Positions 16,992 through 25,480 of a stretch of DNA of 64,000 nucleotides are shown piece after piece (positions within the stretch are counted from its first letter, which is position 1; each line of letters begins with the position of its first letter). A program made the position numbers and the translations under genes. This stretch comes from Prevotella sp. tf2-5 (GTDB lineage: Bacteria; Bacteroidota; Bacteroidia; Bacteroidales; Bacteroidaceae). Location: NCBI RefSeq assembly GCF_900115435.1, contig NZ_FOWK01000008.1:1-64000 (forward strand). Reading direction: 5' to 3'. The notes beneath the pieces are model-generated. The model saw nothing but the letters and a program-made list of their open reading frames with translations, did no database searches and was not told where the DNA came from.

Positions 16992-19139
16992 TTATTTCAG
17001 GTAGTCTTCAAAATACTGGGTGATACGCTCATGCAGATGAACACTGGCATGTCCCCGCATGTTATGCGCCTCACCAGGATATACGAAGAAGTCAGGCTGG
17101 GTACCAGCCTCTATGCATGCTTTCAGGAATGACAGACAATGCTGTGGCACTACCGTGTTGTCATTATACCCCGTGATGATTTGGAGTTTTCCTTTCAGAT
17201 TCTTTGCCTTGGAGAGCAGACTAATCTTCTCGTACCCTTCCGGATTGGTTTCCGGGGTGTCCATATATCGCTCGCCATACATCACCTCATACCATTTCCA
17301 GTCGATGACAGGACCACCAGCCACCCCTACCTTGAAGACGTCAGGATAGTTAGTCATCAGGGAGATGGTCATAAAACCGCCGAATGACCAGCCGTGTACA
17401 CCCAGTCTGTCCATATCCACATAAGGTAGGGAGCGCAGGTATTCCACGCCCTTCATCTGGTCCTGCATCTCTATCTGTCCGAGTTGACGGAACGTGGCTT
17501 GCTCAAAGTCGCGTCCACGATACTCACTGCCTCTGTTGTCGAGGATAAAGAGGATATACCCCTTCTGTGCCATATAGGTCTCCCAAGAACGACTATACCA
17601 ATGCCATGCTGCTTCTACGTTATGGGCATGTGGTCCACCATAGACATAGACGACTGTAGGATATTTCTTGGTCGCATCGAAGTTATAAGGTTTCACCATA
17701 CGGTAGTAAAGGTCGGTGATGCCATCTGCTGCTTTGATCGTCCCACATTCGAAAATAGGTTGCTCATAGTCTTTCCAAGGATCCTCCGCAGTCATCAACC
17801 GTGTCGCCTTTGCCGTTTTCACTTCGACGAGGTCGATGTTACGTGGCGTTGTGGGGTTGCTCCATCTGTCGACGAGATAAGTGCCGGATGAGGAGAGCTT
17901 ACCATGATGTACCCCATCGGCGGAGACGAGTTCCGTCATCTTACCGTCTTTGATGTTGACGTTATATAACCAGCGGTGGAGCGGATGGTATTTGTTGGCA
18001 GCAACGAGGACGCTCTTCTGTTTCTCATTGAACCCCAGTACCTCCTGTATGACAAAGTTGCCTTTAGTCAGCTGTCGTTGTAGTTTTCCTTCTTTATTAT
18101 ATAAATAGAGGTGATTATAGCCATCCTTTTGACTTTGCAGGATAAACAGGTCATCGTCCCAAGGCAGGAACTGGATAGGATGCAAGGGTTCCACATATTT
18201 ATCGCTGGTCTCCCGATACAATTCCGCTTTCTTCTCACCAGTCATGGCATCGTAGGACACCAGTCTGCAATCGTTCTGGTCGCGATTGAGCTCAAACATA
18301 TAGATGGTCTTCGCATCGGGGCTCCAGGCGATATTCGTGAAGTAACGGTCTGTGGGGTCACCAGCTTTCAGATATGTGGTCTTTTGCGTATCCAGGTCAT
18401 AAACACCCACTGTTACTTGATGTGAGGTCATCCCCGCCATCGGGTATTTGTCCGGCTCGTGAGTAGCGCTCCGTGGGTCAATGTCAACTTGCGGATAGTC
18501 GGTGACCATCGACTGGTCCATGCGGTAGAAGGCAAGACGCATACCGTCAGGACTCCAGAAAGTGCCCTTGTCGATACCGAACTCATTACGGTGAACACTT
18601 TGTCCGTATACTATCTCACGTGACCCGTCAGTTGTCAGTTGGTGCTTGCCGCCTTTCCCGTCAACTACAAACAACTGGTCGTCCTCTATGTATGCCGTGG
18701 CTTTTGATACAGGATTCCAGTCGTTAGCTTTCTGTCCGGAGATACTGTCCTGCCAAACGATCTCGTGTGTCTTGAAATTGAGCAGCAGGAACGACTTCTT
18801 GTTGCCAAGAGCCACCCAAGGCTGGTCAGGGTAGGGGAAAGTGGCATAATAGAGTGCACGGACATGATACATGTCATCGCTCTTCAACCATTTATTGACC
18901 TCGTCAAGTGTGAAGAGACGCGTCTCCTTGCCAGTTCTCTTGTCGACGAGCCAGCATTCCTCCACGTCTGTCCTTATCAATTCGTCACCCCACCAGGCAT
19001 ACCATTTGTTCTGAGGCTGGATGGTATGATAGCGGTTACCTCCATAGTTGAGTTCCTCAAGGGTGAAGAGTTGCTTTTCCTGGGCAGACATATTCAACGA
19101 GAGTATGAGAAGGAGCAATATGGTTTTAATCTTCATCAT
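16992..19139 (-). CDS. Dipeptidyl-peptidase IV-like S9 peptidase
   Basis: A 715-residue exported serine peptidase of family S9B. A signal peptide (MMKIKTILLLLILSLNMSAQ) is followed by a DPP-IV beta-propeller (about residues 40-450) and an alpha/beta hydrolase domain. GVHGWSFGGFM contains the nucleophile, GYNDNTV the Asp, and YPGEAHNM the His. It removes Xaa-Pro or Xaa-Ala dipeptides in the periplasm. The start at 19139 is chosen for the signal peptide; the frame is open to 19187 but that part lies inside the neighbour. The gene overlaps the end of the methyltransferase gene by 14 bp. Confidence 0.93.
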   Translation of the reverse strand: MMKIKTILLLLILSLNMSAQEKQLFTLEELNYGGNRYHTIQPQNKWYAWWGDELIRTDVEECWLVDKRTGKETRLFTLDEVNKWLKSDDMYHVRALYYATFPYPDQPWVALGNKKSFLLLNFKTHEIVWQDSISGQKANDWNPVSKATAYIEDDQLFVVDGKGGKHQLTTDGSREIVYGQSVHRNEFGIDKGTFWSPDGMRLAFYRMDQSMVTDYPQVDIDPRSATHEPDKYPMAGMTSHQVTVGVYDLDTQKTTYLKAGDPTDRYFTNIAWSPDAKTIYMFELNRDQNDCRLVSYDAMTGEKKAELYRETSDKYVEPLHPIQFLPWDDDLFILQSQKDGYNHLYLYNKEGKLQRQLTKGNFVIQEVLGFNEKQKSVLVAANKYHPLHRWLYNVNIKDGKMTELVSADGVHHGKLSSSGTYLVDRWSNPTTPRNIDLVEVKTAKATRLMTAEDPWKDYEQPIFECGTIKAADGITDLYYRMVKPYNFDATKKYPTVVYVYGGPHAHNVEAAWHWYSRSWETYMAQKGYILFILDNRGSEYRGRDFEQATFRQLGQIEMQDQMKGVEYLRSLPYVDMDRLGVHGWSFGGFMTISLMTNYPDVFKVGVAGGPVIDWKWYEVMYGERYMDTPETNPEGYEKISLLSKAKNLKGKLQIITGYNDNTVVPQHCLSFLKACIEAGTQPDFFVYPGEAHNMRGHASVHLHERITQYFEDYLK

Positions 19140-20640
19140 GGTCATTTCTCCTATTCTTCTTGTCGAAAGTCCTTCCTTTCCGGTCAAAGTCCCGCTTTCC
19201 CTTGAAAGGTTTTCTGGAATCCCTGGAATATCTAGATTCTCTATCTCTAGAGTCTCTAGACCCTCTAGATTCTCTAGAATATCTAGACTCCCTTGACTCC
19301 CTTGGTTCCCTGGGCTCCCTAGGTTCCCTGGGCTCCTTTTTCTCCAAAGAACGGAACTTAAAAGAGCGGATGTCCGCTTCCTCGTTCTCCTCCTGTTCCT
19401 CCAGGCGTTTCTTGAACTCGCGATTCTGTTTGAAGCGGCGCTTCTCAGCCATCTGCCGTTTCTCCTCCTCCGTCTTCACTGTTCCACCCTCCTCACGGAA
19501 GACACGCATCTTACCATCGAACATCTGGTATTTGCGGAACTCACATTCCAAGGAACCATTATACAAGGGGATTTTGATGGATGGCTTCAGACCAATCTGG
19601 TCGAAACACTCCTCCCGATAGCTCAGGATCCAGGCGTCATTCCCAGTAAACTGGTGCTTCAACCGTTCCCCTATCATCTTATAAGTGCCGAGCAGGTCGG
19701 GGGTGGAGATACGCTCTCCATAAGGAGGATTGGTGACCATGATACTCTTCTCCTTGGGTTGTGTGAAATCCTTGAAATCAACATTCTCTACAGTGATATC
19801 GTTGGTCAGTCCTGCGGCACGTACGTTGATACGGGCAGTGTTGACAGCCTTCATGTCGATATCGTAACCATAGATATGATGGGTGAACTCCCGTTCCTGA
19901 GAGTCATCATTATAGATGGCGTCAAACAGGTCACGGTCAAAGTCTTTCCATTTCTCAAAAGCAAACTCCTTACGGAACAGTCCTGGTGACATGTTGCGGG
20001 CGATGAGTGCTGCCTCAATCAGCAAGGTACCGCTGCCACACATAGGATCGATGAAGTCGGTCTCACCATGCCAGCCCGTCATCAAGATCATTCCTGCCGC
20101 CAATACCTCGTTCAAAGGAGCCTCTACAGACTCCTGACGATAGCCGCGACGGTGCAGGGACTCACCACTGGAGTCCAGGGAGAGTGTGCATTTGTCCTCT
20201 GCGACATGGATGTTCAGTCGGATGTCGGGATTCGTTATGGAGATATTCGGACGCTTGCCCGTCTTCTCACGGAACTGGTCGACGATGGCGTCCTTGACTT
20301 TATAAGCTACGAATTTGGAGTGTCGGAATTCCTCGGAGAAAACCACAGAGTCAACAGCAAAGGTGGTGTTCAGGTCCAGGAATCTGGTCCAGTCCACCTC
20401 TTTCACTCCTTCATAGACATCATCTGCTGACTGTGCCTTGAAATGCTTGATAGGTTTTAGAATACGGATGGCAGTATGCAACTGGAAGTTAGCACGGTAC
20501 ATCATTTCTTTGTTACCAGTGAAAGAAACCATGCGGCGTCCTATCTCAATGTTCTCCGCGCCCAATTGCGCCAATTCTTTCGCCAAGACAGGTTCAAGAC
20601 CCATAAACGTCTTGGCGATAAGTTCATAATCTTGTGTCAT
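19126..20640 (-). CDS. rlmL: RlmL-like 23S rRNA (guanine-N2) methyltransferase with RS tail
   Basis: A 504-residue class I SAM methyltransferase. Residues 1-165 form the THUMP-type RNA-binding part. Residues 165-390 form the catalytic domain, with DPMCGSGTLLIEAALIA as SAM motif I and VTNPPYGERI as the NPPY methylation motif. This corresponds to the RlmL half of E. coli RlmKL. It is followed by a charged linker and a roughly 65-residue low-complexity tail of EPR and SR/SRD repeats that ends in basic KGKRDFDRKGRTF. The tail probably binds RNA. It is the first gene of the operon running to 13070, with a full promoter at 20664-20695. Confidence 0.88.
   Translation of the reverse strand: MTQDYELIAKTFMGLEPVLAKELAQLGAENIEIGRRMVSFTGNKEMMYRANFQLHTAIRILKPIKHFKAQSADDVYEGVKEVDWTRFLDLNTTFAVDSVVFSEEFRHSKFVAYKVKDAIVDQFREKTGKRPNISITNPDIRLNIHVAEDKCTLSLDSSGESLHRRGYRQESVEAPLNEVLAAGMILMTGWHGETDFIDPMCGSGTLLIEAALIARNMSPGLFRKEFAFEKWKDFDRDLFDAIYNDDSQEREFTHHIYGYDIDMKAVNTARINVRAAGLTNDITVENVDFKDFTQPKEKSIMVTNPPYGERISTPDLLGTYKMIGERLKHQFTGNDAWILSYREECFDQIGLKPSIKIPLYNGSLECEFRKYQMFDGKMRVFREEGGTVKTEEEKRQMAEKRRFKQNREFKKRLEEQEENEEADIRSFKFRSLEKKEPREPREPREPRESRESRYSRESRGSRDSRDRESRYSRDSRKPFKGKRDFDRKGRTFDKKNRRNDHDED
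19216..19336 (-). repeat. Short repeats encoding the Arg-Glu/Ser tail
   Basis: Recurring units such as tctagattctctag, agactccctt and tccctgggctccctagg encode the EPREPRE and SRxSR tail of the methyltransferase. Such tracts change length easily by slippage. Confidence 0.75.
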
Positions 20641-20663
20641 AATGTCATGATGTAAATATGCTG

Positions 20664-20695
20664 CAAAGATACGAATAAAGTAGGCGATTTACAAA
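20664..20695 (-). promoter_or_regulatory. Promoter of the six-gene operon
   Basis: TTTG (20695-20692), a 20-bp spacer and TATCTTTG (20671-20664) on the minus strand match the Bacteroidetes consensus and lie about 25 bp before the start at 20640. Confidence 0.75.
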
Positions 20696-20734
20696 ATAAA
20701 TCGAGTTTTTTTTCATTATTCTGATTCTTTTATG

Positions 20735-20742
20735 TATTTTTG
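20735..20742 (+). promoter_or_regulatory. -7 promoter element
   Basis: TATTTTTG lies 29 bp before the histidine kinase start at 20772, divergent from the operon promoter at 20664-20695. No clear -33 box is present. Confidence 0.5.
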
Positions 20743-20771
20743 CAACCAATACAAGAACAAGACTATCGGTC

Positions 20772-22031
20772 ATGACGAACGGATTGGCAATATTTCTGAT
20801 AGATATCAGTGGTCTGATGAGAATTGATATCTTGTTATGGGTGGCAGGTGTTCCTGCAATTCTGGTATTGCTGTTCGCTCTTTTCTACCAGGTGAGACAA
20901 TATCGTCAGTTGAAGGCTGAACTGGCACAACTGGCGAAGATCAAGCGACATAACATCGAGTATGAGTTGGTGCTGAAGGCGATGAAACTGTCCACATGGC
21001 GACTGAATGTCCCAGAAAGCACGGTGGCTTATGAGAGCGATTACCGGAGTGGAAAGTATTCGTTCAGTCCACAGACGGGCACCCCGGTTGAGGGTACTTT
21101 TGCCCTTATCCATGCCGATGACCGTGAGCGAGTCAGGGAAGCGCTGACAGGACTGATGAAAGGCAAGTACGAGGACTATCATCAGCAGTACAGGGCACAG
21201 GCGACACCTTCCTCACCCTTTTATTGGGCGGAGACCTTCGCTACTGTTGAGAAACGTGATATCGACGGCAAGCCTCTGACCATCGTGGGCACCTCTATGC
21301 GTATTGATGCCCAGAAAGAGATTGAGCAGGCGTTGATAGAGGCTCGTAACCAGGCAGAGGAGAGCGACCGCCTGAAATCTGCCTTCCTGGCGAACATCAC
21401 TCATGAGGTACGTACTCCCCTGAATGCCATTGTGGGCTTCAGCGATGTCCTGCCCATGGCACAGAGCGAGGAGGAGCGTAATGAGCTGATCAAACTCATC
21501 AAACAGAATAACGCCCACCTGCTCCGGTTGTTTGACGACATGATGAATATCTCCAAGCTGGAGGCAGGCAACAATGGTGAGATCGTCAAGGAGGATTTCG
21601 AGTTGCTGCCTTTGTTGCAGGAGATGGTGGAAAAATACCAGCCTGTCGCGTCCGACAACGGGGTTGCCGTAGAGACGGATGGTGCCGCTGAGTCCATCAT
21701 CATCCATACAGACCGTGACCGTCTGAAGGAAATACTGAACCAGTATATGAATAATGCTGTGAAGTTCACAGCTGCAGGCAGTATCCGACTGGGTTACGAC
21801 AAGCTGCCGTCAAGTCTGAGGATATGGGTCCGTGACACAGGAAAGGGTATTCCTGCCGACAAGTGTAACGACCGTCTCTTCGAGCGTTTCGTGAAAGTGG
21901 ATGACTTCGTGGCGGGTACCGGACTCGGTCTGAGTATTTGCCGGAGCCTTGCCGACCTCCTGGGAGGTAAGGTGGGCGTAGAGTCTGTTTATCAAAAAGG
22001 ATCTACCTTCTGGGTGGAGATCCCCTATTAA
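20772..22031 (+). CDS. PAS-containing sensor histidine kinase
   Basis: A 419-residue membrane-attached kinase. One helix (residues about 18-40) is followed by a PAS/PAC-like domain (about 60-190), a HisKA domain with ITHEVRTPLNAIVGFSD (phospho-acceptor His211), and a HATPase domain with NQYMNNAVKFT, WVRDTGKGIP and GTGLGLSIC. The very short periplasmic part suggests sensing of a cytoplasmic or membrane signal. No response regulator gene is adjacent, so the partner is elsewhere. The stop is 2 bp from the start of the DUF5686 gene, implying a shared transcript. Confidence 0.92.
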   Translation: MTNGLAIFLIDISGLMRIDILLWVAGVPAILVLLFALFYQVRQYRQLKAELAQLAKIKRHNIEYELVLKAMKLSTWRLNVPESTVAYESDYRSGKYSFSPQTGTPVEGTFALIHADDRERVREALTGLMKGKYEDYHQQYRAQATPSSPFYWAETFATVEKRDIDGKPLTIVGTSMRIDAQKEIEQALIEARNQAEESDRLKSAFLANITHEVRTPLNAIVGFSDVLPMAQSEEERNELIKLIKQNNAHLLRLFDDMMNISKLEAGNNGEIVKEDFELLPLLQEMVEKYQPVASDNGVAVETDGAAESIIIHTDRDRLKEILNQYMNNAVKFTAAGSIRLGYDKLPSSLRIWVRDTGKGIPADKCNDRLFERFVKVDDFVAGTGLGLSICRSLADLLGGKVGVESVYQKGSTFWVEIPY

Positions 22032-22033
22032 CT

Positions 22034-24601
22034 ATGCAAGCGATTAGATTTAGATATTTTCTCTTATTCCTCCTTTGTTTGGTGTGCCAGTCTTCCCTGG
22101 CACAGTTGATGTCCGGGGTGATTACCGATGCCGAGACAAAGATGGTCATTCCTTCTGTGACGGTGTCGTATAAAGGACATCAGGTGGCTGTCGCCTCAGG
22201 ACTTGACGGACGTTATGTCATCCAGAAAAACGTGGGATGGGCATTGACTTTCAGTGCCGTGGGTTATGTGTCACAGACCATCCCTGTCGTCGACAGGACT
22301 CCTGTGGTCGTTAATATCCAGTTGCAACCGGATACCAAGGTGCTACAGAACGTGACGGTACGCTCCAAGCGACAGCGTTATAGTCGTAAGAACAACCCTG
22401 CCGTGGAACTGATGCGTAAGGTGATAGAACACAAGCGTTTCACTAATCTCGCCAATAAGGATTATTACCAGTATACCAAATACCAGAAGCTCACCCTTGC
22501 CGGTAATGACATCACCCCGGAGAAACTCTATCACTCCGTCTTCCGTAAGAACAAATGGATGTTAGACCAGTTAGAGCCTTGCCCCTATAACAACAAACTC
22601 ATCCTTCCCATCTCTGTTGACGAGACGGTGACGAGGAAACTGTACCGCCGCCATCCGCATGATGAGAAGAATATCATCATGGGACAGAACTCGACGGGTG
22701 TCGGTGACTTGTTCCAGACGGGCGATATCATGAATACGATGATGAAGGATATCTTCACGGATGTGAATATCTACGATGACCAGATCCGGCTTCTTCAGCG
22801 TCCTTTTACCTCACCGATAGGAAGGGGCGCCATCGGCTTCTACCGTTTTTATATCGAGGACACCCTGCAGGTGGAGCGTGACAGTTGTATCCATCTGCAT
22901 TTCCTGCCTAATAACATGCAGGACTTCGGTTTCCGTGGGGATATCTATATCCTGAAAGACTCCAGCTATCAGGTGAAACGCTGTGACTTGTCCATCCCTC
23001 GTCAGAGTGATGCGAATTTCATCGAGAACCTCCGTGTCATCCAGCAGTTCTCCCAGTTGCCTACTGGTGAGTGGGTGCTGACGGTGGATGATATGATGGT
23101 AGAGATAGAGATACTGAGTTTCCTGCAGAAAGCGGTCGTCGTCAGGAACACTCGTCTGACAGACTATGCCTTCGATGCTCTCGACGACCAGGTGTTCAAG
23201 GGGAAGCGTGATGTGAGGGACGCTGACGCGATGTCGCATAGCGACCTCTTCTGGGCACAGTACCGTCAGGTGGAGCTGACCAAGGGTGAGGCGTCGATGA
23301 AGGACTTTGTCAAGAGTTTCGAGAAGATGAAGGGGTTCAAGTATATCATGCTGGGCTTGAAGGCTCTCATTGAGAATTACGTGGAGACGGGTAACCCCTC
23401 CAAGGTGGATATCGGTCCTATCAATACCATCTTCTCCACCAACTATATCGACGGATTCCGTACTCGTCTGAGTGCGCAGACCACGGCAAACCTCAACAAG
23501 CACTGGTTCTTCAGCGGGTATGTGGCACGAGGGTGGAAGTCGCATAAGAACTACTATAAGGGGGAGGTGACATATTCCTTCAACGAGAAGGAGTACCTGC
23601 CCAAAGAGTTTCCGCAGCGTTACCTGACTTTCTCGTCAACGTATGATGTGTGCTCCCCGTCGGATAAGTTCCTGACGACGGATAAGGATAATGTGTTTAC
23701 GGCATTCAAATGGAGCAAGGTGGACGCCATGATGTTCTACAACAGACAGCAACTGACTTTCGTCCATGAGGCAAATGCGGGACTGAAGACGACAGTCAGT
23801 CTGAAGACGGAGGAGAACGAGGCGTGCGGCAAACTCTATTTCACTCCGCTTGCTGATTATGCCGCATGGGATCAGACAACTCCTCGTCCTTCTGCGAGAA
23901 TCCGCACTACGGAGCTGCACGCCGAGATAGAATACTGTCCGGGAGCACTTTATATCAACACCAAACAGCGTCGTAAGAAGGTGAATCGTGAGGCTCCTAT
24001 CTTTACCCTGGGACATACCATCGGTATGAAGGGCTTCCTGGGGGGAGACTATAACTACCACTATAGCGAGCTGAGTGTCAAGCACCGCTTCTGGCTGAAT
24101 AGCTGGGGAAAGGTGGATGTCTATGTCAAGGGTGGGGTGCAGTGGTCGAAGGTGCCGTTCCCGATGTTATGTATGCCGGAGGCGAACCTCTCGTATATCC
24201 TCCATCAATACACCTATAGCCTTGTCGATAACATGGAGTTCCTCAACGACCGTTTCGTCTCTACGATTATCGCCTGGGACTTGAACGGAAAACTGTTCAA
24301 CCGCATCCCGTTGCTGAAGAAACTGAAATGGCGTGAGTATATCGGGGTCAAGATGCTGTGGGGAGGTCTCTCCGACAAGAATAACCCGTTCCTGGCACAG
24401 AATACTGACAGCCCCTTGCTGATGGTGTTCCCTGAGGGCTCTCATGTGATGGATCCGAAACGCCCGTACTGGGAGGTCTCTGTGGGTATCCATAATATCT
24501 TCAAGTTCTTCCACGTGGAGTATGTGCGCCGCTTGAACTACAACGACTTGTCGACGGCTCATAAGAATGGTGTCCGCGTGACCGTTCATTTCACTTTCTG
24601 A
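22034..24601 (+). CDS. DUF5686 outer-membrane protein with CarboxypepD-like domain
   Basis: An 855-residue exported protein. After a signal peptide (ends SSLAQ) comes a carboxypeptidase-regulatory-like beta-sandwich (LMSGVITDAETKMVIPSVTV, residues 24-110), then a long DUF5686 region that probably ends in an outer-membrane beta-barrel, given its final aromatic strand VRVTVHFTF. The family is widespread in Bacteroidetes and has no proven function. Its position in a kinase operon and before a GIN-domain protein suggests an envelope role. Confidence 0.85.
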   Translation: MQAIRFRYFLLFLLCLVCQSSLAQLMSGVITDAETKMVIPSVTVSYKGHQVAVASGLDGRYVIQKNVGWALTFSAVGYVSQTIPVVDRTPVVVNIQLQPDTKVLQNVTVRSKRQRYSRKNNPAVELMRKVIEHKRFTNLANKDYYQYTKYQKLTLAGNDITPEKLYHSVFRKNKWMLDQLEPCPYNNKLILPISVDETVTRKLYRRHPHDEKNIIMGQNSTGVGDLFQTGDIMNTMMKDIFTDVNIYDDQIRLLQRPFTSPIGRGAIGFYRFYIEDTLQVERDSCIHLHFLPNNMQDFGFRGDIYILKDSSYQVKRCDLSIPRQSDANFIENLRVIQQFSQLPTGEWVLTVDDMMVEIEILSFLQKAVVVRNTRLTDYAFDALDDQVFKGKRDVRDADAMSHSDLFWAQYRQVELTKGEASMKDFVKSFEKMKGFKYIMLGLKALIENYVETGNPSKVDIGPINTIFSTNYIDGFRTRLSAQTTANLNKHWFFSGYVARGWKSHKNYYKGEVTYSFNEKEYLPKEFPQRYLTFSSTYDVCSPSDKFLTTDKDNVFTAFKWSKVDAMMFYNRQQLTFVHEANAGLKTTVSLKTEENEACGKLYFTPLADYAAWDQTTPRPSARIRTTELHAEIEYCPGALYINTKQRRKKVNREAPIFTLGHTIGMKGFLGGDYNYHYSELSVKHRFWLNSWGKVDVYVKGGVQWSKVPFPMLCMPEANLSYILHQYTYSLVDNMEFLNDRFVSTIIAWDLNGKLFNRIPLLKKLKWREYIGVKMLWGGLSDKNNPFLAQNTDSPLLMVFPEGSHVMDPKRPYWEVSVGIHNIFKFFHVEYVRRLNYNDLSTAHKNGVRVTVHFTF

Positions 24602-24675
24602 TAATTTTCTCGCCTATGCAACTTTTTCCGCGTCTTCTCCGTCTAACAGACAGAAACATTAATAAAAGAAAGAGT

Positions 24676-25425
24676 ATGAAGAAGTTATTTTTGATTTTTG
24701 TCGTCGTGTTCGCCGTCGTGGCTGGAACAAGTGTTTATGCCTTCCAAGGTTCTGATAAGGTGGAGGAGTCTCGTGGGTTGAAAGGGTTTGAGCGTATCCG
24801 TCTGGAGGGGTCTCCTGACATCAAGTACGCACAGGGTAAGACATGGTCTGTCCGTGTGAAGGCGCCCAAAAGTATCATCAAGAAAGTACAGACTCGTGTG
24901 GAGAACAACACACTGGTCGTCAGTGTGAGTTCTGGCAGTATGTTCAGCTTCAGCAGCATGAAGGATAATGACGTGACGGTCTATGTCACCTCTCCTGACC
25001 TGGTCGGTGTCGAGGTGCATGGCTCTGGCGACTTCGAGAGTAAGTCGCATGTGGATACGGATAACCTTGCCATTACCCTGAAGGGCTCTGGTGACATCGA
25101 TTTCTATGATATTATCTGCGACCGTGTCAATGTCTCTTTGGTGGGTTCTGGTGATGTGGATGTCAAGAAGGTCGTCACCCAGTATTCCGCTGTCGAGCTG
25201 GTAGGCTCTGGTGATGTGAAGATCAGTCAGCTGAATGCCAAGGACACGAAACTGGAACTGAAAGGCTCTGGTGATATCAAGGTGGCTAACCAGAATTGTG
25301 GCACCGTCACCTGCCGCCTGGTGGGCTCTGGCGACATCACCCTCACTGGTACGGTCAGGAAACTTGAGAAGACGACTCGTGGCTCTGGTGATATCCATAC
25401 CGATGGGCTCCAGATCGTGAGGTAG
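24676..25425 (+). CDS. GIN-domain (DUF2807) exported protein
   Basis: A 249-residue exported protein with a signal peptide (ends SVYAFQ) and a putative auto-transporter adhesin head GIN domain, a right-handed beta-helix. The motif GSGD appears seven times, at about 20-residue spacing, each preceded by VH, LK, LV or TR. The DNA repeats too (ggctctggtgat). It likely sits at the cell surface or in the periplasm; no enzyme motif is seen. Start 24676 is chosen over 24616 for the signal peptide. It lies 74 bp after the DUF5686 gene. Confidence 0.85.
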   Translation: MKKLFLIFVVVFAVVAGTSVYAFQGSDKVEESRGLKGFERIRLEGSPDIKYAQGKTWSVRVKAPKSIIKKVQTRVENNTLVVSVSSGSMFSFSSMKDNDVTVYVTSPDLVGVEVHGSGDFESKSHVDTDNLAITLKGSGDIDFYDIICDRVNVSLVGSGDVDVKKVVTQYSAVELVGSGDVKISQLNAKDTKLELKGSGDIKVANQNCGTVTCRLVGSGDITLTGTVRKLEKTTRGSGDIHTDGLQIVR

Positions 25426-25480
25426 TGACAATATGCCATATACTTAATTCTATAAATATCAATACAAAACTAAAACTGTT

